Assembly: GCA_963789355.1 (NCBI GenBank)
Contig: CAWBKK010000004.1
Span: 62,001 to 126,000 of the forward strand
Length of the DNA stretch: 64,000 bases
Reading direction: 5' to 3'
From: Gaiellasilicea sp963789355
Lineage (GTDB): Bacteria; Actinomycetota; Thermoleophilia; Gaiellales; Gaiellaceae
Under the pieces are notes generated by a model. The model made no database searches. It saw only the letters and a list, made by a program, of their open reading frames with translations, and was not told the DNA's origin. This document shows positions 44,895-53,119 of the stretch, one piece after another. The position numbers were made by a program, and so were the translations under genes. How positions within the stretch are numbered: the first letter of the stretch is position 1; the number at the start of each line of letters is the position of its first letter.

Positions 44895-45949
44895 GGCCTC
44901 GTCGACGGGGGGCGCGTTCTGGTGACTCAGAGCTTCACTTCGAAACGCGCTCCAAGAGGCGTGAGCTCCTCGCGGCCGCTGTCGCGGCCGCGCTCGTCGC
45001 TGTGCCGGGCGCATCCGGATTGCGTCCGGCGCCGGTCCTGCAAGTCTGCTGCGGGCTCACCGCCGAGCTCTACGCGACCGGCCTGAAGCGCCCGACCGCG
45101 CTCGCCTTCGGCCCGGACGGTCTCCTCTACGCGACACAGGAGACCGGCGAGATCGTCGCCGTCGGCCCCGGATCCTCGAAGCCGCGCGTGCTCGCCCGCG
45201 GTTTCGCGACGCCGCTCGGGCTCGCCTGGGTCGGGACGACGCTCTACGTCTCCGCGCAGGGGTCGGTCAGCCGGCTCGTCGTCGACGGCAGGCGCGTCGT
45301 CTCGCGGAAGCAGATCGTCGGGCGCCTGCCGTTCGACCGCCACCAGCAGGACACGATCGCGCTCGGCCCCGACGGCCGGCTCTACCTCGGCAGCGGCTCG
45401 ACCTGTGACGCCTGCACGGAGAAGGATCGCCGCAGCGGCACGATCCTCTCCTTCCGGCCCGACGGAAGTGACGTCCGCGTCGTCGCACGCGGGCTGCGCA
45501 ACCCGTTCGGCCTCGTCTTCGACGGTGCGGCGCTCTTCGTCTCCGACAACGCCCGCGACGACCTCGGCGAGAACGAGCCGGCCGAGACGATCGTCCGGAT
45601 CAGGCAGGGCGCCGACTACGGCTGGCCGCGCTGCTGGGCGAGTTGGCGGCTGCGGAAGCTGCAGGGGAAGTGCCAGGGCGTCACCCCGCCGGTCGCATAC
45701 CTCGAGCCGCACTCGTCGGCGAACACGCTTGCACTCTGGGCGGGGACGCTGGTCGTCGCCGAGTGGGGCCAGTACCTGAGCGAGCGCTGGGGCCGGAAGC
45801 TCGTGCAGGTGAACGTGCGTACGGGACGCTCCTCGACCCTGGTCGACGGCTTCGACCACCCGCTCGGGCTCGCGGTGGAGCCGCGGGCGGGCGGGCTTCT
45901 CGCAGGGGACTGGGGGCGCGGCGTGATCTACCGGATCAGGAAGCGCTGA
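44891..45949 (+). CDS. Secreted glucose/sorbosone dehydrogenase-like beta-propeller
   Basis: About 352 residues. A hydrophobic signal-like segment ('LLAAAVAAALVAVPGASG') lies after a basic N-region. The propeller shows 'GLKRPTALAFGPDGLLYATQETGEI', 'QDTIALGPDGRLYLGSGSTCDACTEKDRR' and 'GADYGWPRCW', as in PQQ-type sugar dehydrogenases (GSDH family). A CC pair follows the signal. GTG 44891 or 44873 may be the start. The end overlaps the convergent amidase by 22 bases. Confidence 0.78.
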   Translation: MRPRRRGARSGDSELHFETRSKRRELLAAAVAAALVAVPGASGLRPAPVLQVCCGLTAELYATGLKRPTALAFGPDGLLYATQETGEIVAVGPGSSKPRVLARGFATPLGLAWVGTTLYVSAQGSVSRLVVDGRRVVSRKQIVGRLPFDRHQQDTIALGPDGRLYLGSGSTCDACTEKDRRSGTILSFRPDGSDVRVVARGLRNPFGLVFDGAALFVSDNARDDLGENEPAETIVRIRQGADYGWPRCWASWRLRKLQGKCQGVTPPVAYLEPHSSANTLALWAGTLVVAEWGQYLSERWGRKLVQVNVRTGRSSTLVDGFDHPLGLAVEPRAGGLLAGDWGRGVIYRIRKR

Positions 45950-46566
45950 GTCGCGCGCACCAGCGCGCCGGCGACCTTCTGCTGGTAGGCGCCCGTCCGG
46001 AGGAGCCCCGCCTCGCGCCGGTTCGACATGAACCCCGTCTCCACGAGCACGACGGGCACGTCGGCCCAGTTGAAGCCGGTCAGGTCGCTGCGCTCGACGA
46101 CGCCGAGGTCGCGCGCGCCGGTCGCGGTGACGAGCTCGCTCTGGAGCAGGCGGCCAGCTCGACCGCTGGCGCCGTAGATGTCGCTCGTCCACCCGCGGCG
46201 AAGCGAAGGCACGAGCGTGGAGATCCCGTGCACGCCGGAGTCGCTCGACCCGTCGGCGTGGATCCGGATCATCAGCGCCGCCCCGCGGCTGTTGCAGAAG
46301 CGCGCCCGCTCTCGGTTGCCGCCGCGGTAGCCGTCGCCGTCGCGGGTCAGCGCGACCCGGTAGCCGCGACCGCGCAGGAGCGTCCTCGTCCGTCGCGCGA
46401 TCGCGAGCGCCACGGGTGCTTCCCCGGCCGCCCCGCCGGGATCCTTGATCTTCAGCTGCGCCGAGCCAGGCCCGATCGGCTCGAGCTGCCGGCCGACCTC
46501 CGGCGCGGTCCCGTGACCGGGATCGAGGCAGATCAGCGCAGCGGCTGCGGCGATCTCGGCGAGCAC
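45928..46566 (-). CDS. N-acetylmuramoyl-L-alanine amidase (Amidase_3)
   Basis: 212 residues. Zinc ligands and catalytic Glu are visible: His in 'CLDPGHGTAPEV', Glu in 'GEAPVALAIARRT', His in 'MIRIHADGSSDSGVHG', Glu in 'VVLVETGFMSN'. It would cut the amide between muramic acid and the stem peptide. Only a very short hydrophobic N-terminus is seen from GTG 46566, 2 bases past the aldo/keto reductase stop, so the export route is unclear. Confidence 0.85.
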   Translation of the reverse strand: MLAEIAAAAALICLDPGHGTAPEVGRQLEPIGPGSAQLKIKDPGGAAGEAPVALAIARRTRTLLRGRGYRVALTRDGDGYRGGNRERARFCNSRGAALMIRIHADGSSDSGVHGISTLVPSLRRGWTSDIYGASGRAGRLLQSELVTATGARDLGVVERSDLTGFNWADVPVVLVETGFMSNRREAGLLRTGAYQQKVAGALVRATQRFLIR

Positions 46567-46568
46567 GG

Positions 46569-47480
46569 CTACAGGGCGCGCAACTCCGCAAGCTGATCGT
46601 CGGTCGGCTCCCAGGCGCCGGCGGCCGCGTTCGCGCGCACCTGCTCGGGCTTCGTCGCGCCGGCGATCACCGAGGCGACGCCGGGAACCGCGGCGAGGCC
46701 GCCGATCGCGACCTCGAGCAGCGAGACGCCGTGGCGCTCGCCGAACGCTCGCAGCCGCTCGACCGCCTCCAGGTCGTCGGCGGCCACCTCGCGGCCGTGC
46801 AGCCGCGTCCCCTCCGGCGGCGGCTCGCCCTTCGCGTACTTGCCGGTGAGCAGCCCGCTCGCGAGCGGGAAATAGGGGATGAAGCCGACGCCGAGCCGCT
46901 GACAGGTGGGCAGCAGCTCGTCCTCGGCGCCGCGCCGCAGCCACGAGTACTCGCTCTGCTCGGAGACAAACGGGGTCAGGGCGCGCTCGGGCGCGATCGC
47001 GCTCGCCTCCTCGACCATCGCGGCCGTGAAGTTGGAGGAGCCGATCGCACGCACCGTTCCTTCCTGCACGAGCTCGTGCAGCGCCGCCAGCGTCTCCTCG
47101 AGCGGCGTGACGCCGTCGGGGCGGTGGTACTGGTAGAGGTCGATCCGGTCCGTCTGCAGCCGCCGCAGCGACTCCTCGATCGCCTTTCGGATGTACGGGC
47201 GGGCACCGAGCGCGGTCTCGCCGTCGCCCATGTCGTTGCCGAACTTCGTCGCCAGCACGACCCGGTCGCGGCGGCCGACGAGGGCGCGGCCGATGATCTC
47301 CTCGCTGCCGCCGCGGTTACCGTAGACGTCGGCCGTGTCGAAGAAGGTGACGCCGGCGTCGAGGGCAGCCTCGATGACCGCGTGCGAGGCGGCCTCGTCG
47401 ATCCGGCCGCCGAAGTTGTTGCACCCCAGCCCGACGACCGACACCTCGAGGTCGGAGCTGCCCAGGCGGCGCGTGCGCAT
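46569..47480 (-). CDS. Aldo/keto reductase
   Basis: 303 residues, TIM barrel. Catalytic tetrad: Asp in 'FFDTADVYG', the Tyr just after it, Lys in 'VLATKFG', His in 'DLYQYHRPD'. Cofactor residues lie in 'IGSSNFTAAMVEE' and 'VIAGATKPEQVRANA'. NADPH-dependent reduction; substrate unknown. It heads the small minus-strand pair with the amidase and is divergent from the HNH gene by 20 bases. Confidence 0.9.
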   Translation of the reverse strand: MRTRRLGSSDLEVSVVGLGCNNFGGRIDEAASHAVIEAALDAGVTFFDTADVYGNRGGSEEIIGRALVGRRDRVVLATKFGNDMGDGETALGARPYIRKAIEESLRRLQTDRIDLYQYHRPDGVTPLEETLAALHELVQEGTVRAIGSSNFTAAMVEEASAIAPERALTPFVSEQSEYSWLRRGAEDELLPTCQRLGVGFIPYFPLASGLLTGKYAKGEPPPEGTRLHGREVAADDLEAVERLRAFGERHGVSLLEVAIGGLAAVPGVASVIAGATKPEQVRANAAAGAWEPTDDQLAELRAL

Positions 47481-47500
47481 CCGGGCACACTAGTCAGTGG

Positions 47501-48052
47501 ATGAGCCGAGAGGACGGAAAGAAGTCGTTGCAGGACGTGTTGCGTGCGCGCCGGGAGGCTCCGTCGCTGCTCACCCCTGCCGAGGCGGCGAAGCGCGAGG
47601 CGGTCCGGCGACGCGAAGAGGTCGAGGCGGAGGCGACCGCTGCGCTCGAGCGCTGGCGCGACGGCCGCTCGCCCGATGCGCGCGGCAAGCTGGCGCCCGA
47701 GACCTATCGCGCGCTCTTCGGCCTCAGCCGGGCCGCGTACGAGGCGACGGGCCACTGGGCCCGGCGGGTGAAGGCTCAGCTGGCGCTGGCGCCGGCCTGC
47801 GAGGTCGAGCGCTGCCGCGCCGACGCCGATGTCGCCGCGCACCACCTGACGCATGCGGCGCTCGGCGAGGAGGAACCCGGCCGCGACCTGATCACGCTCT
47901 GCGACGGCTGCCACCGCCGCGCGCAGAAGCTCGGCCGGGAGCTAGGGCGCGTGCCGCCGCGCGCCCAGATCGTGCGCCTCGATCCGCGCCGCCCGCTCTA
48001 CGAGCCCGGCGACATCGCCGCGCTGAAGGCGAAGTACGGTGCCGGGCGCTGA
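47501..48052 (+). CDS. HNH-endonuclease-like zinc protein, 183 aa
   Basis: The N-terminal half is a basic helical region. The C-terminal half has 'CEVERCRADADVAAHHLTH' followed by 'DLITLCDGCHRRAQKLGREL', giving the CxxxxC...HH...CxxCH layout of HNH-type zinc folds. A catalytic HNH cannot be proved; such ORFs are common in actinobacteria. A strong terminator follows. Confidence 0.7.
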   Translation: MSREDGKKSLQDVLRARREAPSLLTPAEAAKREAVRRREEVEAEATAALERWRDGRSPDARGKLAPETYRALFGLSRAAYEATGHWARRVKAQLALAPACEVERCRADADVAAHHLTHAALGEEEPGRDLITLCDGCHRRAQKLGRELGRVPPRAQIVRLDPRRPLYEPGDIAALKAKYGAGR

Positions 48053-48062
48053 CTGGGGGAGT

Positions 48063-48102
48063 GAAGCGTGGGGGCGGCTGCGGCGCCGCCCCCACTTGCT
48101 TC
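48063..48102 (+). terminator. Strong terminator after the HNH gene
   Basis: GAAGC + GTGGGGGCGGC, loop TGCGGC, then GCCGCCCCCAC + (TT) + GCTTC. Sixteen base pairs with one two-base bulge, 11 bases after the stop. No T run. The remaining 130 bases up to tRNA-Sec show no gene. Confidence 0.75.
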
Positions 48103-48235
48103 GGAAGGAGCTCGACGTGGACAGCTGCGGCACGGCCCACGGAACTCGCTGTTGACCACCCATCGGACGCTAGGACCTACCGCTTGAGTCTCTAGGACCT
48201 ATCGAGTGTCACTCGTTTGAGTGATTCCTGCGGAA

Positions 48236-48328
48236 CGGAGCGGCCCCGGAGTCGAACCGAGCAAGCCGTGGGTTGCACGACCGGGCCGATTTTGAAGACC
48301 GGCTGGGCCACCGGGCCCGTGCCGCTCC
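48236..48328 (-). tRNA. selC: tRNA-Sec (anticodon UCA)
   Basis: On the minus strand: acceptor GGAGCGGC pairs with GCCGCTCC (8 bp). The D stem GGGCC/GGCCC has a short CGGT loop. The anticodon stem CCGGT/ATCGG encloses CTTCAAA, so the anticodon is TCA. A long variable arm GTCGTG/CACGGC is present, and the T arm CTCGG/CCGGG has loop TTCGACT. The 8+5 acceptor-T helix, extra arm and UCA anticodon are specific to selenocysteine tRNA. Discriminator G; CCA is not encoded. It lies 5.0 kb from selB. Confidence 0.93.
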
Positions 48329-48368
48329 GCGGTGAGCGTAGCGGCACGAACCCTCGTGACCCTCAGCG

Positions 48369-49451
48369 TCAACCGGGGACGACCCGAACCTGGACGAGCC
48401 TGCGGCTCGAGATCCCTGCGAGCACGTTCTCGCCGGACTTCCGGGCGCGGAGGAAGAACTGCACCGCGGTGTTCCGGACGATCGGGAGCCGGGCGGTCGG
48501 TTGGAACGTGATCGTCGCGATCCCGTTCGAGTCGGTCGCCGTTTCCGCGGACGTGTTCACCCGGCCGAAGGGGACGGCTTCGGCGAGCACGAGCGCGCCC
48601 TGCACGAGCCGGCCCCGCGTGTCGTTGATCCGGACCTTCATCGTCACCGTGCTGGTGCGGTTCTGGATCGCGCTCGGCGAGAAGCTCACAGCCGAGATCA
48701 CGAGCCGGTCGGGAAGCGAGACGTTCGTCACCGAGACGGCGGTGCCGCTGCCTCCGCCGCCGCCGGCTGTCGACCGGACGATCCCGGTGGGGTTCGACGT
48801 CTTCGCGGTCCGCCCGAACGGGTTGACGGCCGTCACCTCGACCCGAATCGTGCGGCCGAGATCGGCGGAGCGGACACCGAAGACCCGGCCGGTCGCGCCG
48901 CCGATCGCCGCGCAGCTGTTGCCGGCCGAGTCGCACTGCTGCCACTGGTAGGCGTATCGATCGGGGATGTTCGTCCAGCTGCCCGGGTTTGCGGTCAACT
49001 CCTGGCCCACAGCCGCCGACCCGGTGACCGATGGCTCGGTGACCACCTGCGGGGCGGCGTTGTCGCCGATCAGCGGGCTCGGCTTCGAGTTCGCCGTCCT
49101 GTTGCCGTCCGCGTTGCGGGCCGTCACCAGCACGCGCACGGTGCGGTTGACGTCGGCCTGGACGAGCCGGTAGTTCTGCGCGTTGGCGCCGGCAATGTTG
49201 GCGCAGCCGGTCCCGTTGCCGGTCGCATCGCACCGCTGCCAGCGATACGCGAACGAGGTCGGGTTGTTCTGCCAGATGCCGTTGCCGGCGCGGAGCGTCG
49301 AGCCCTGGCGGAACGGGCCGCCCTCGAGCGTCGGCTGCGACTGTTCACGCGGCGGGGCCGCGAGAGCGGTGGCGGCGGCAGTGAGTGCCACCAGCGCCGT
49401 TGCGGCGAGAGTCAACGTGGCGGCAGAGCGCCACGATCGTTTGTCGGTCAT
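48369..49451 (-). CDS. Secreted protein with two bacterial Ig-like repeats
   Basis: 360 residues. Signal peptide about 1-33. Two repeats of about 90 residues follow, each with 'AYRWQRCD..GN.C..I.GA....Y.....D....RV.VTA.N..G' (the second has WQQCD). A Gly-rich linker (about 243-248) leads to a C-terminal beta domain ('VKVRINDTRGRLVQGALVLAEA'-like), resembling a Big/invasin-type domain. Such WQRC repeats are frequent in Thermoleophilia cell-surface proteins. The start is ATG 49451 after GAGAGGAAC. Confidence 0.78.
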   Translation of the reverse strand: MTDKRSWRSAATLTLAATALVALTAAATALAAPPREQSQPTLEGGPFRQGSTLRAGNGIWQNNPTSFAYRWQRCDATGNGTGCANIAGANAQNYRLVQADVNRTVRVLVTARNADGNRTANSKPSPLIGDNAAPQVVTEPSVTGSAAVGQELTANPGSWTNIPDRYAYQWQQCDSAGNSCAAIGGATGRVFGVRSADLGRTIRVEVTAVNPFGRTAKTSNPTGIVRSTAGGGGGSGTAVSVTNVSLPDRLVISAVSFSPSAIQNRTSTVTMKVRINDTRGRLVQGALVLAEAVPFGRVNTSAETATDSNGIATITFQPTARLPIVRNTAVQFFLRARKSGENVLAGISSRRLVQVRVVPG

Positions 49452-49578
49452 GATCGTTCCTCTCCTCGGTAGCGAAGCATGGGATCGTTCTTGCGCTTCG
49501 CAACTACTCGAAAACGGCATTTCGAGCGGCTTTACACAGAATTTGCGCGCCGCTGACGGACCGTTGAGAATCGGGGCC

Positions 49579-50127
49579 GTGGCCCACCTGCGCCTGACCG
49601 AGGTCGAAGACGCGACCGGCCCGCTGAAGGCCGAGTACGACGCCGCTGTCGGCCGGGCGGGGAAGGTCTTCAACATCGTCAAGGCGATGAGCCTGCGGCC
49701 CGGGGTCCTGCGGCGCTCGATGGAGCTCTACAAGGGGATCATGTTCGGCCCGTCCGGGCTCTCCCGCCAGGAGCGGGAATTGCTGGCAACGGTCGTCTCC
49801 CGCGAGAACGACTGCCATTACTGAACGCGATCCCATGCAGACGACCTCCGTGCCGAGGGCGCCGACGACGAGCTGGTGGACCTGTGCGCCCACGACTACC
49901 GCCGCGCCGACCTGCCCGCGCCGGTGCGGGCACTCTGCGACTTCGCGGTGAAGCTGACGCGCGCGCCGGCGACGGTCGGTCCCGCCGACGTGGACACGCT
50001 CCGCGGCCACGGCTGGGACGACGAGACGATCCACGACGCGATCCAGGTGATCGCGTACTTCAACTACATCAACCGGATCGCCGAGGGCGTCGGCATCGGC
50101 CCGGAGCCAGAGTGGGAGAAGAATTGA
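49579..50127 (+). CDS. AhpD-like peroxidase-related selenoprotein (CxxU)
   Basis: 182 residues when the TGA at 49822-49824 is read as Sec82. The carboxymuconolactone decarboxylase/AhpD fold reads 'SRQERELLATVVSRENDCHY-U-TRSHADDLR': Glu, Cys79-x-x-Sec82 and His match the AhpD redox centre ExxxxxxxxCxxCxxxH, with Sec at the second Cys. The same frame continues without stop through 'WDDETIHDAIQVIAYFNYINRIAEGVGIGPEPEW', the usual C-terminus of this peroxidase-related family. GTG 49579 fits the family N-terminus; TTG 49564 is possible. Likely role: thiol/selenol-dependent peroxide reduction in the cytoplasm. An ordinary gene caller would split it. Confidence 0.88.
49840..49863 (+). promoter_or_regulatory. 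Candidate SECIS of the AhpD-like gene
   Basis: CCTC (49845-49848), loop CGTGCC, GAGG (49855-49858), extended below by G-C, C-G and G-C pairs with A-G and A-C mismatches. The loop begins 25 bases after the UGA and has a G as its second base. It is weaker than the element in the MerB-like gene. Confidence 0.5.
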
Positions 50128-50237
50128 GCGAGCCCCGGACGCCGAAGGCGGCCGCTTCAGGGATCTTGGCGCGATGAGGGGGCCGCACACGCGGCGCCCC
50201 TGATCCGATTGCGCCCGAAAATAGAAATGGAGGAGCG

Positions 50238-50597
50238 ATGAGCGGCTTCACGATCATGCACCTGGACGAGTTCGAGCGTCCGTTCCCGAAGTGGGCGCTC
50301 GCGCGCAAGTCGCTGGGCCTCCAGTCGTTCGGGATGAACGTCGTCGAGCTGCCGCCCGGTGAGACGATCCCCGAGCACGATGAGACCGGCAGCGACCAGG
50401 AGGAGGTCTTCATCGTCCTCGCCGGCGAGGCCACGATGGTGATCGACGGCGAGGATCATCCCGCGCCTGCCGGGACGTTTGCCCGGCTCGACCCGGAGCC
50501 CCAGCGGACGGTCGTCAATCACAGCGACTCCGACGCAACCATCCTGATCGTCTCCGCGCCCCGCACCAGCGGCCACAGGCCTCCGGAGTGGGCATGA
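50238..50597 (+). CDS. Cupin domain protein
   Basis: 119 residues. 'VVELPPGETIPEHDETGSDQEEVFIVLAGEATMVIDGED' is cupin motif 1 (with His and Glu ligands) and 'PAPAGTFARLDPEPQRTVVNHS' resembles motif 2. ATG 50238 follows GGAGCG. Its stop overlaps the nitrilase start (ATGA), so the two are co-translated. Confidence 0.85.
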   Translation: MSGFTIMHLDEFERPFPKWALARKSLGLQSFGMNVVELPPGETIPEHDETGSDQEEVFIVLAGEATMVIDGEDHPAPAGTFARLDPEPQRTVVNHSDSDATILIVSAPRTSGHRPPEWA

Positions 50598-51520
50598 AGG
50601 AGCGCGTCACCGCCGCCTGCGTCCAGGTCGAGCCCGTGATCCTCGACCGCGCCCGGACGATCGACCGGGTCGCGGAGCGCACGGCCGAGGCGGCCGGCGC
50701 AGGCGCGCAGCTCGTCGTCTTCCCGGAGACGTTCGTCCCCGCCTACCCGTCCTCGGCGTGGGCCAAGGCGCTCGCGGGCTGGGCCGAGCCGGGGGCGAGG
50801 GAGGCGTTCGCGCTCCTCCACCGCGAGTCGCTCGAGCTACCCAGCCCCGACGCCGACCGGCTCGGGGCGATCGCGCGCGAGCATCGTGTGTGGCTCGTCG
50901 TCGGCGTCAACGAGGCCGATCCGGAGCGCTCGGCGACGCTCTACAACTCGCTGCTCTACTGGTCGCCGGAAGGCGAGCTCGCGCTCCACCATCGCAAGCT
51001 CGTGCCGACGAATCACGAGCGCCTCGTCTGGGGTCAGGGCGACGGGCGGGGGCTGCGCGCGCTCGAGACGCCGCTCGGCCGGCTCGGCGGACTGATCTGC
51101 TGGGAGAACTACATGCCGCTCGCGCGCTTCTCGCTCTACGAGTCGGGGATCGAGATCTACGTCGCCTCGACCGCGGACGACGGCGACGCCTGGCAGGCGA
51201 CGCTGAAGCACATCGCGCTCGAGTCCCGCTCGTTCGTGATCGCGCCCAGCCACTTCCAGCGCGCGAGCTCGTATCCGGACGACTTTCCGCTCCGGACGCT
51301 GCTCGAGGGACGCGACCTGCTCGGCCGCGGCGGCTCGGCGATCCTGGCCCCCGACGGGAGCTACCTCGCGGGGCCGCTCTACGGCGAGGAAGGAATCCTC
51401 TACGCGGAGCTCGATCCCGACGTGCTCCTGCACGCGCGGCAGCGGTTCGACCCAGCCGGTCACTACCACCGGCCGGACGTGCTCAGGTTGACCGTCACCC
51501 CGCTCGCGGACGGACGGTGA
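50594..51520 (+). CDS. Nitrilase-family carbon-nitrogen hydrolase
   Basis: 308 residues. Catalytic triad: Glu in 'LVVFPETFVPAYP', Lys in 'HHRKLVPTNHERLVWGQGDG', Cys in 'GGLICWENYMP'. The 'CWENYMPL' context is that of true nitrilases and cyanide-type hydrolases rather than amidases. It would convert a nitrile to an acid. Coupled with the cupin gene; 110 bases separate that pair from the selenoprotein. Confidence 0.9.
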   Translation: MKERVTAACVQVEPVILDRARTIDRVAERTAEAAGAGAQLVVFPETFVPAYPSSAWAKALAGWAEPGAREAFALLHRESLELPSPDADRLGAIAREHRVWLVVGVNEADPERSATLYNSLLYWSPEGELALHHRKLVPTNHERLVWGQGDGRGLRALETPLGRLGGLICWENYMPLARFSLYESGIEIYVASTADDGDAWQATLKHIALESRSFVIAPSHFQRASSYPDDFPLRTLLEGRDLLGRGGSAILAPDGSYLAGPLYGEEGILYAELDPDVLLHARQRFDPAGHYHRPDVLRLTVTPLADGR

Positions 51521-51950
51521 TCCGGTCGCCGGCCTTGACCTTCCAGCGGCGAAACGAGCCCGCGTTCACCTCGAGCGCGCCGCGGTAGGTGACCTTCGGG
51601 TCGTAGACCCGGCACGGATCGGTGCGGCAGGGCTGCATCGTCAGGATCCGGAGGATCGTTCCGCGGGCGCCGTAGAACGCGATGTCGAGCGGGATCAGGG
51701 TGTTCTTCATCCAGAAGCCGCCGCTGTGGCCGGCCGGGTAGGCGAAGACCATCCCGGCCTTCGGCGCCAGCGAGCGCCGGTTCATCAACCCTGTCTGGCG
51801 CTCCGCGGGCGCGCGGGCGATCTCGACGCTGAAGACGACGCTCGCTCCCGTCTTGGTCGTGACCCTCGCGGTGCCCCGGTCGAGCCCCGCGGCGGCGGGC
51901 GCTGCCGCCGGGACCGCGGCGAGGATGACTGCCAGCAGCGCGAGTCGCAC
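51495..51950 (-). CDS. DUF192 secreted protein
   Basis: About 151 residues from GTG 51950, which opens a clear signal peptide ('VRLALLAVILAAVPAAAPAAAG'). DUF192 hallmarks: 'ERQTGLMNRRSLAPKAGMVFAYP', 'GFWMKNTLIPLDIAFYGARGTI', 'GALEVNAGSFRRWKVKAGDRI'. Function of the family is unknown. The end overlaps the nitrilase by 26 bases, convergent. Confidence 0.82.
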   Translation of the reverse strand: MRLALLAVILAAVPAAAPAAAGLDRGTARVTTKTGASVVFSVEIARAPAERQTGLMNRRSLAPKAGMVFAYPAGHSGGFWMKNTLIPLDIAFYGARGTILRILTMQPCRTDPCRVYDPKVTYRGALEVNAGSFRRWKVKAGDRITVRPRAG

Positions 51951-52039
51951 GCTGCAGTGTTGCAAGCGCACGCCTTGTACCGAGCCGCACGAGTGGGTAC
52001 CCTTGCCGGACAACCGAGCTGCGGCGAGGGGGAGGTTCG

Positions 52040-53119
52040 ATGCCCACGAAGCCGGCGCACGCCGCAGTCTCGAACGGAAACGATCGCGCATCGTTCTCGG
52101 AGCTCGTTCGCGCCCACTACGCGCTCGACGTCGACTCGGCCGAGAACCGCGAAGCGGCCGAGCGGCGGTTCCGCGCGCTCCTCGCCTCGTTCGAATCCGG
52201 GGCGGGCGAGATCGTGGACGCGTACTGGTGCCGCAAGGAGGCCTCGGCGGTCGCGCTGACCCGGCGCGAGCGGTGGGAGCGTGCAGGAGTTCTGCGCTCG
52301 CGGCGCAGGCTCGACTACCGGCTCCACCGGGTCAGCGACTGGGTGACGACGGAGACCCATGAGCTGGCCGACCTCCTGCACGACTGCGACATCCTCGCGA
52401 TCAAGGCCGCCGCCGGGCTCGAGCGGATCCCGCGCGCGGTCGTGATGCAGTGGCTGCTCCTCGTCGAGTCGCACCTGCTGGGCTTCATCGAGCGCCATCG
52501 CGATTCGCCGCCGGCGCCGGACGACGTTGCCCGCTTCGCGCGGCAGGAGCGCGCCGAGCTCCGGCGGATCGAGGACTACTACCTGCGGGCGGGCGAGAAG
52601 CGTGCCCGGATGCGCTACGTCGAGGGCATGTTCGGGATCGGCCTCGTGCTCGTGCTCCTCGCTGCGCTCGCCAGCGCGGGCATCCTCGCTCTGTTCGGGG
52701 TGCTCGACCTCGCTGACGCGAGCGTGCGCGAGTTCTACGCCAGCGCCGCCGGCGGGTCGCTCGGCGCGCTCGTCAGCGTGCTCATGCGCATGAGCGGCCG
52801 CGGCTCGTTCGCGATCGACCACGAGCTCGGCCGCTGGGAGGTGGTCGCCGTCGGCGCCTACCGGCCGATCGTCGGCGCCGTCTCGGGGATCGTCGTCTAC
52901 TTCCTCGTTCAGACGACGATCCTGCCGCTCGACGACACCGCGCGGACGTTCCCCTTCTACGTCGTCGTCGCGTTCCTGGCCGGCTTCAGCGAGCGTTGGA
53001 CGCGGATGGTGCTCGACGGCGCGATGCGCACGATCGGCGACGGGCCCGAGCGAGAGGAAGCGTCCGCCCCCGCGCCGGAGGAGAAAGTCGAGGCCCCGCC
53101 TGCCGCGGCCGTCTCCTAG
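52040..53119 (+). CDS. Hypothetical membrane protein, 359 aa
   Basis: The N-terminal 190 residues are cytoplasmic and helical with many Arg/Glu ('FIERHRDSPPAPDDVARFARQERAELRRIEDYYLR'). Four hydrophobic segments follow between about 200 and 325, with 'ASAAGGSLGALVSVLMRMS' and the conserved-looking 'FYVVVAFLAGFSERWTRMVL'. The tail is Pro/Glu/Ala-rich. No family name can be given. It ends four bases into the convergent selB. Confidence 0.7.
   Translation: MPTKPAHAAVSNGNDRASFSELVRAHYALDVDSAENREAAERRFRALLASFESGAGEIVDAYWCRKEASAVALTRRERWERAGVLRSRRRLDYRLHRVSDWVTTETHELADLLHDCDILAIKAAAGLERIPRAVVMQWLLLVESHLLGFIERHRDSPPAPDDVARFARQERAELRRIEDYYLRAGEKRARMRYVEGMFGIGLVLVLLAALASAGILALFGVLDLADASVREFYASAAGGSLGALVSVLMRMSGRGSFAIDHELGRWEVVAVGAYRPIVGAVSGIVVYFLVQTTILPLDDTARTFPFYVVVAFLAGFSERWTRMVLDGAMRTIGDGPEREEASAPAPEEKVEAPPAAAVS

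Noticed and set aside
47501..48052. Mobile-element origin of the HNH protein
   Set aside because: No flanking repeats, no intron or intein features and no change in base composition.
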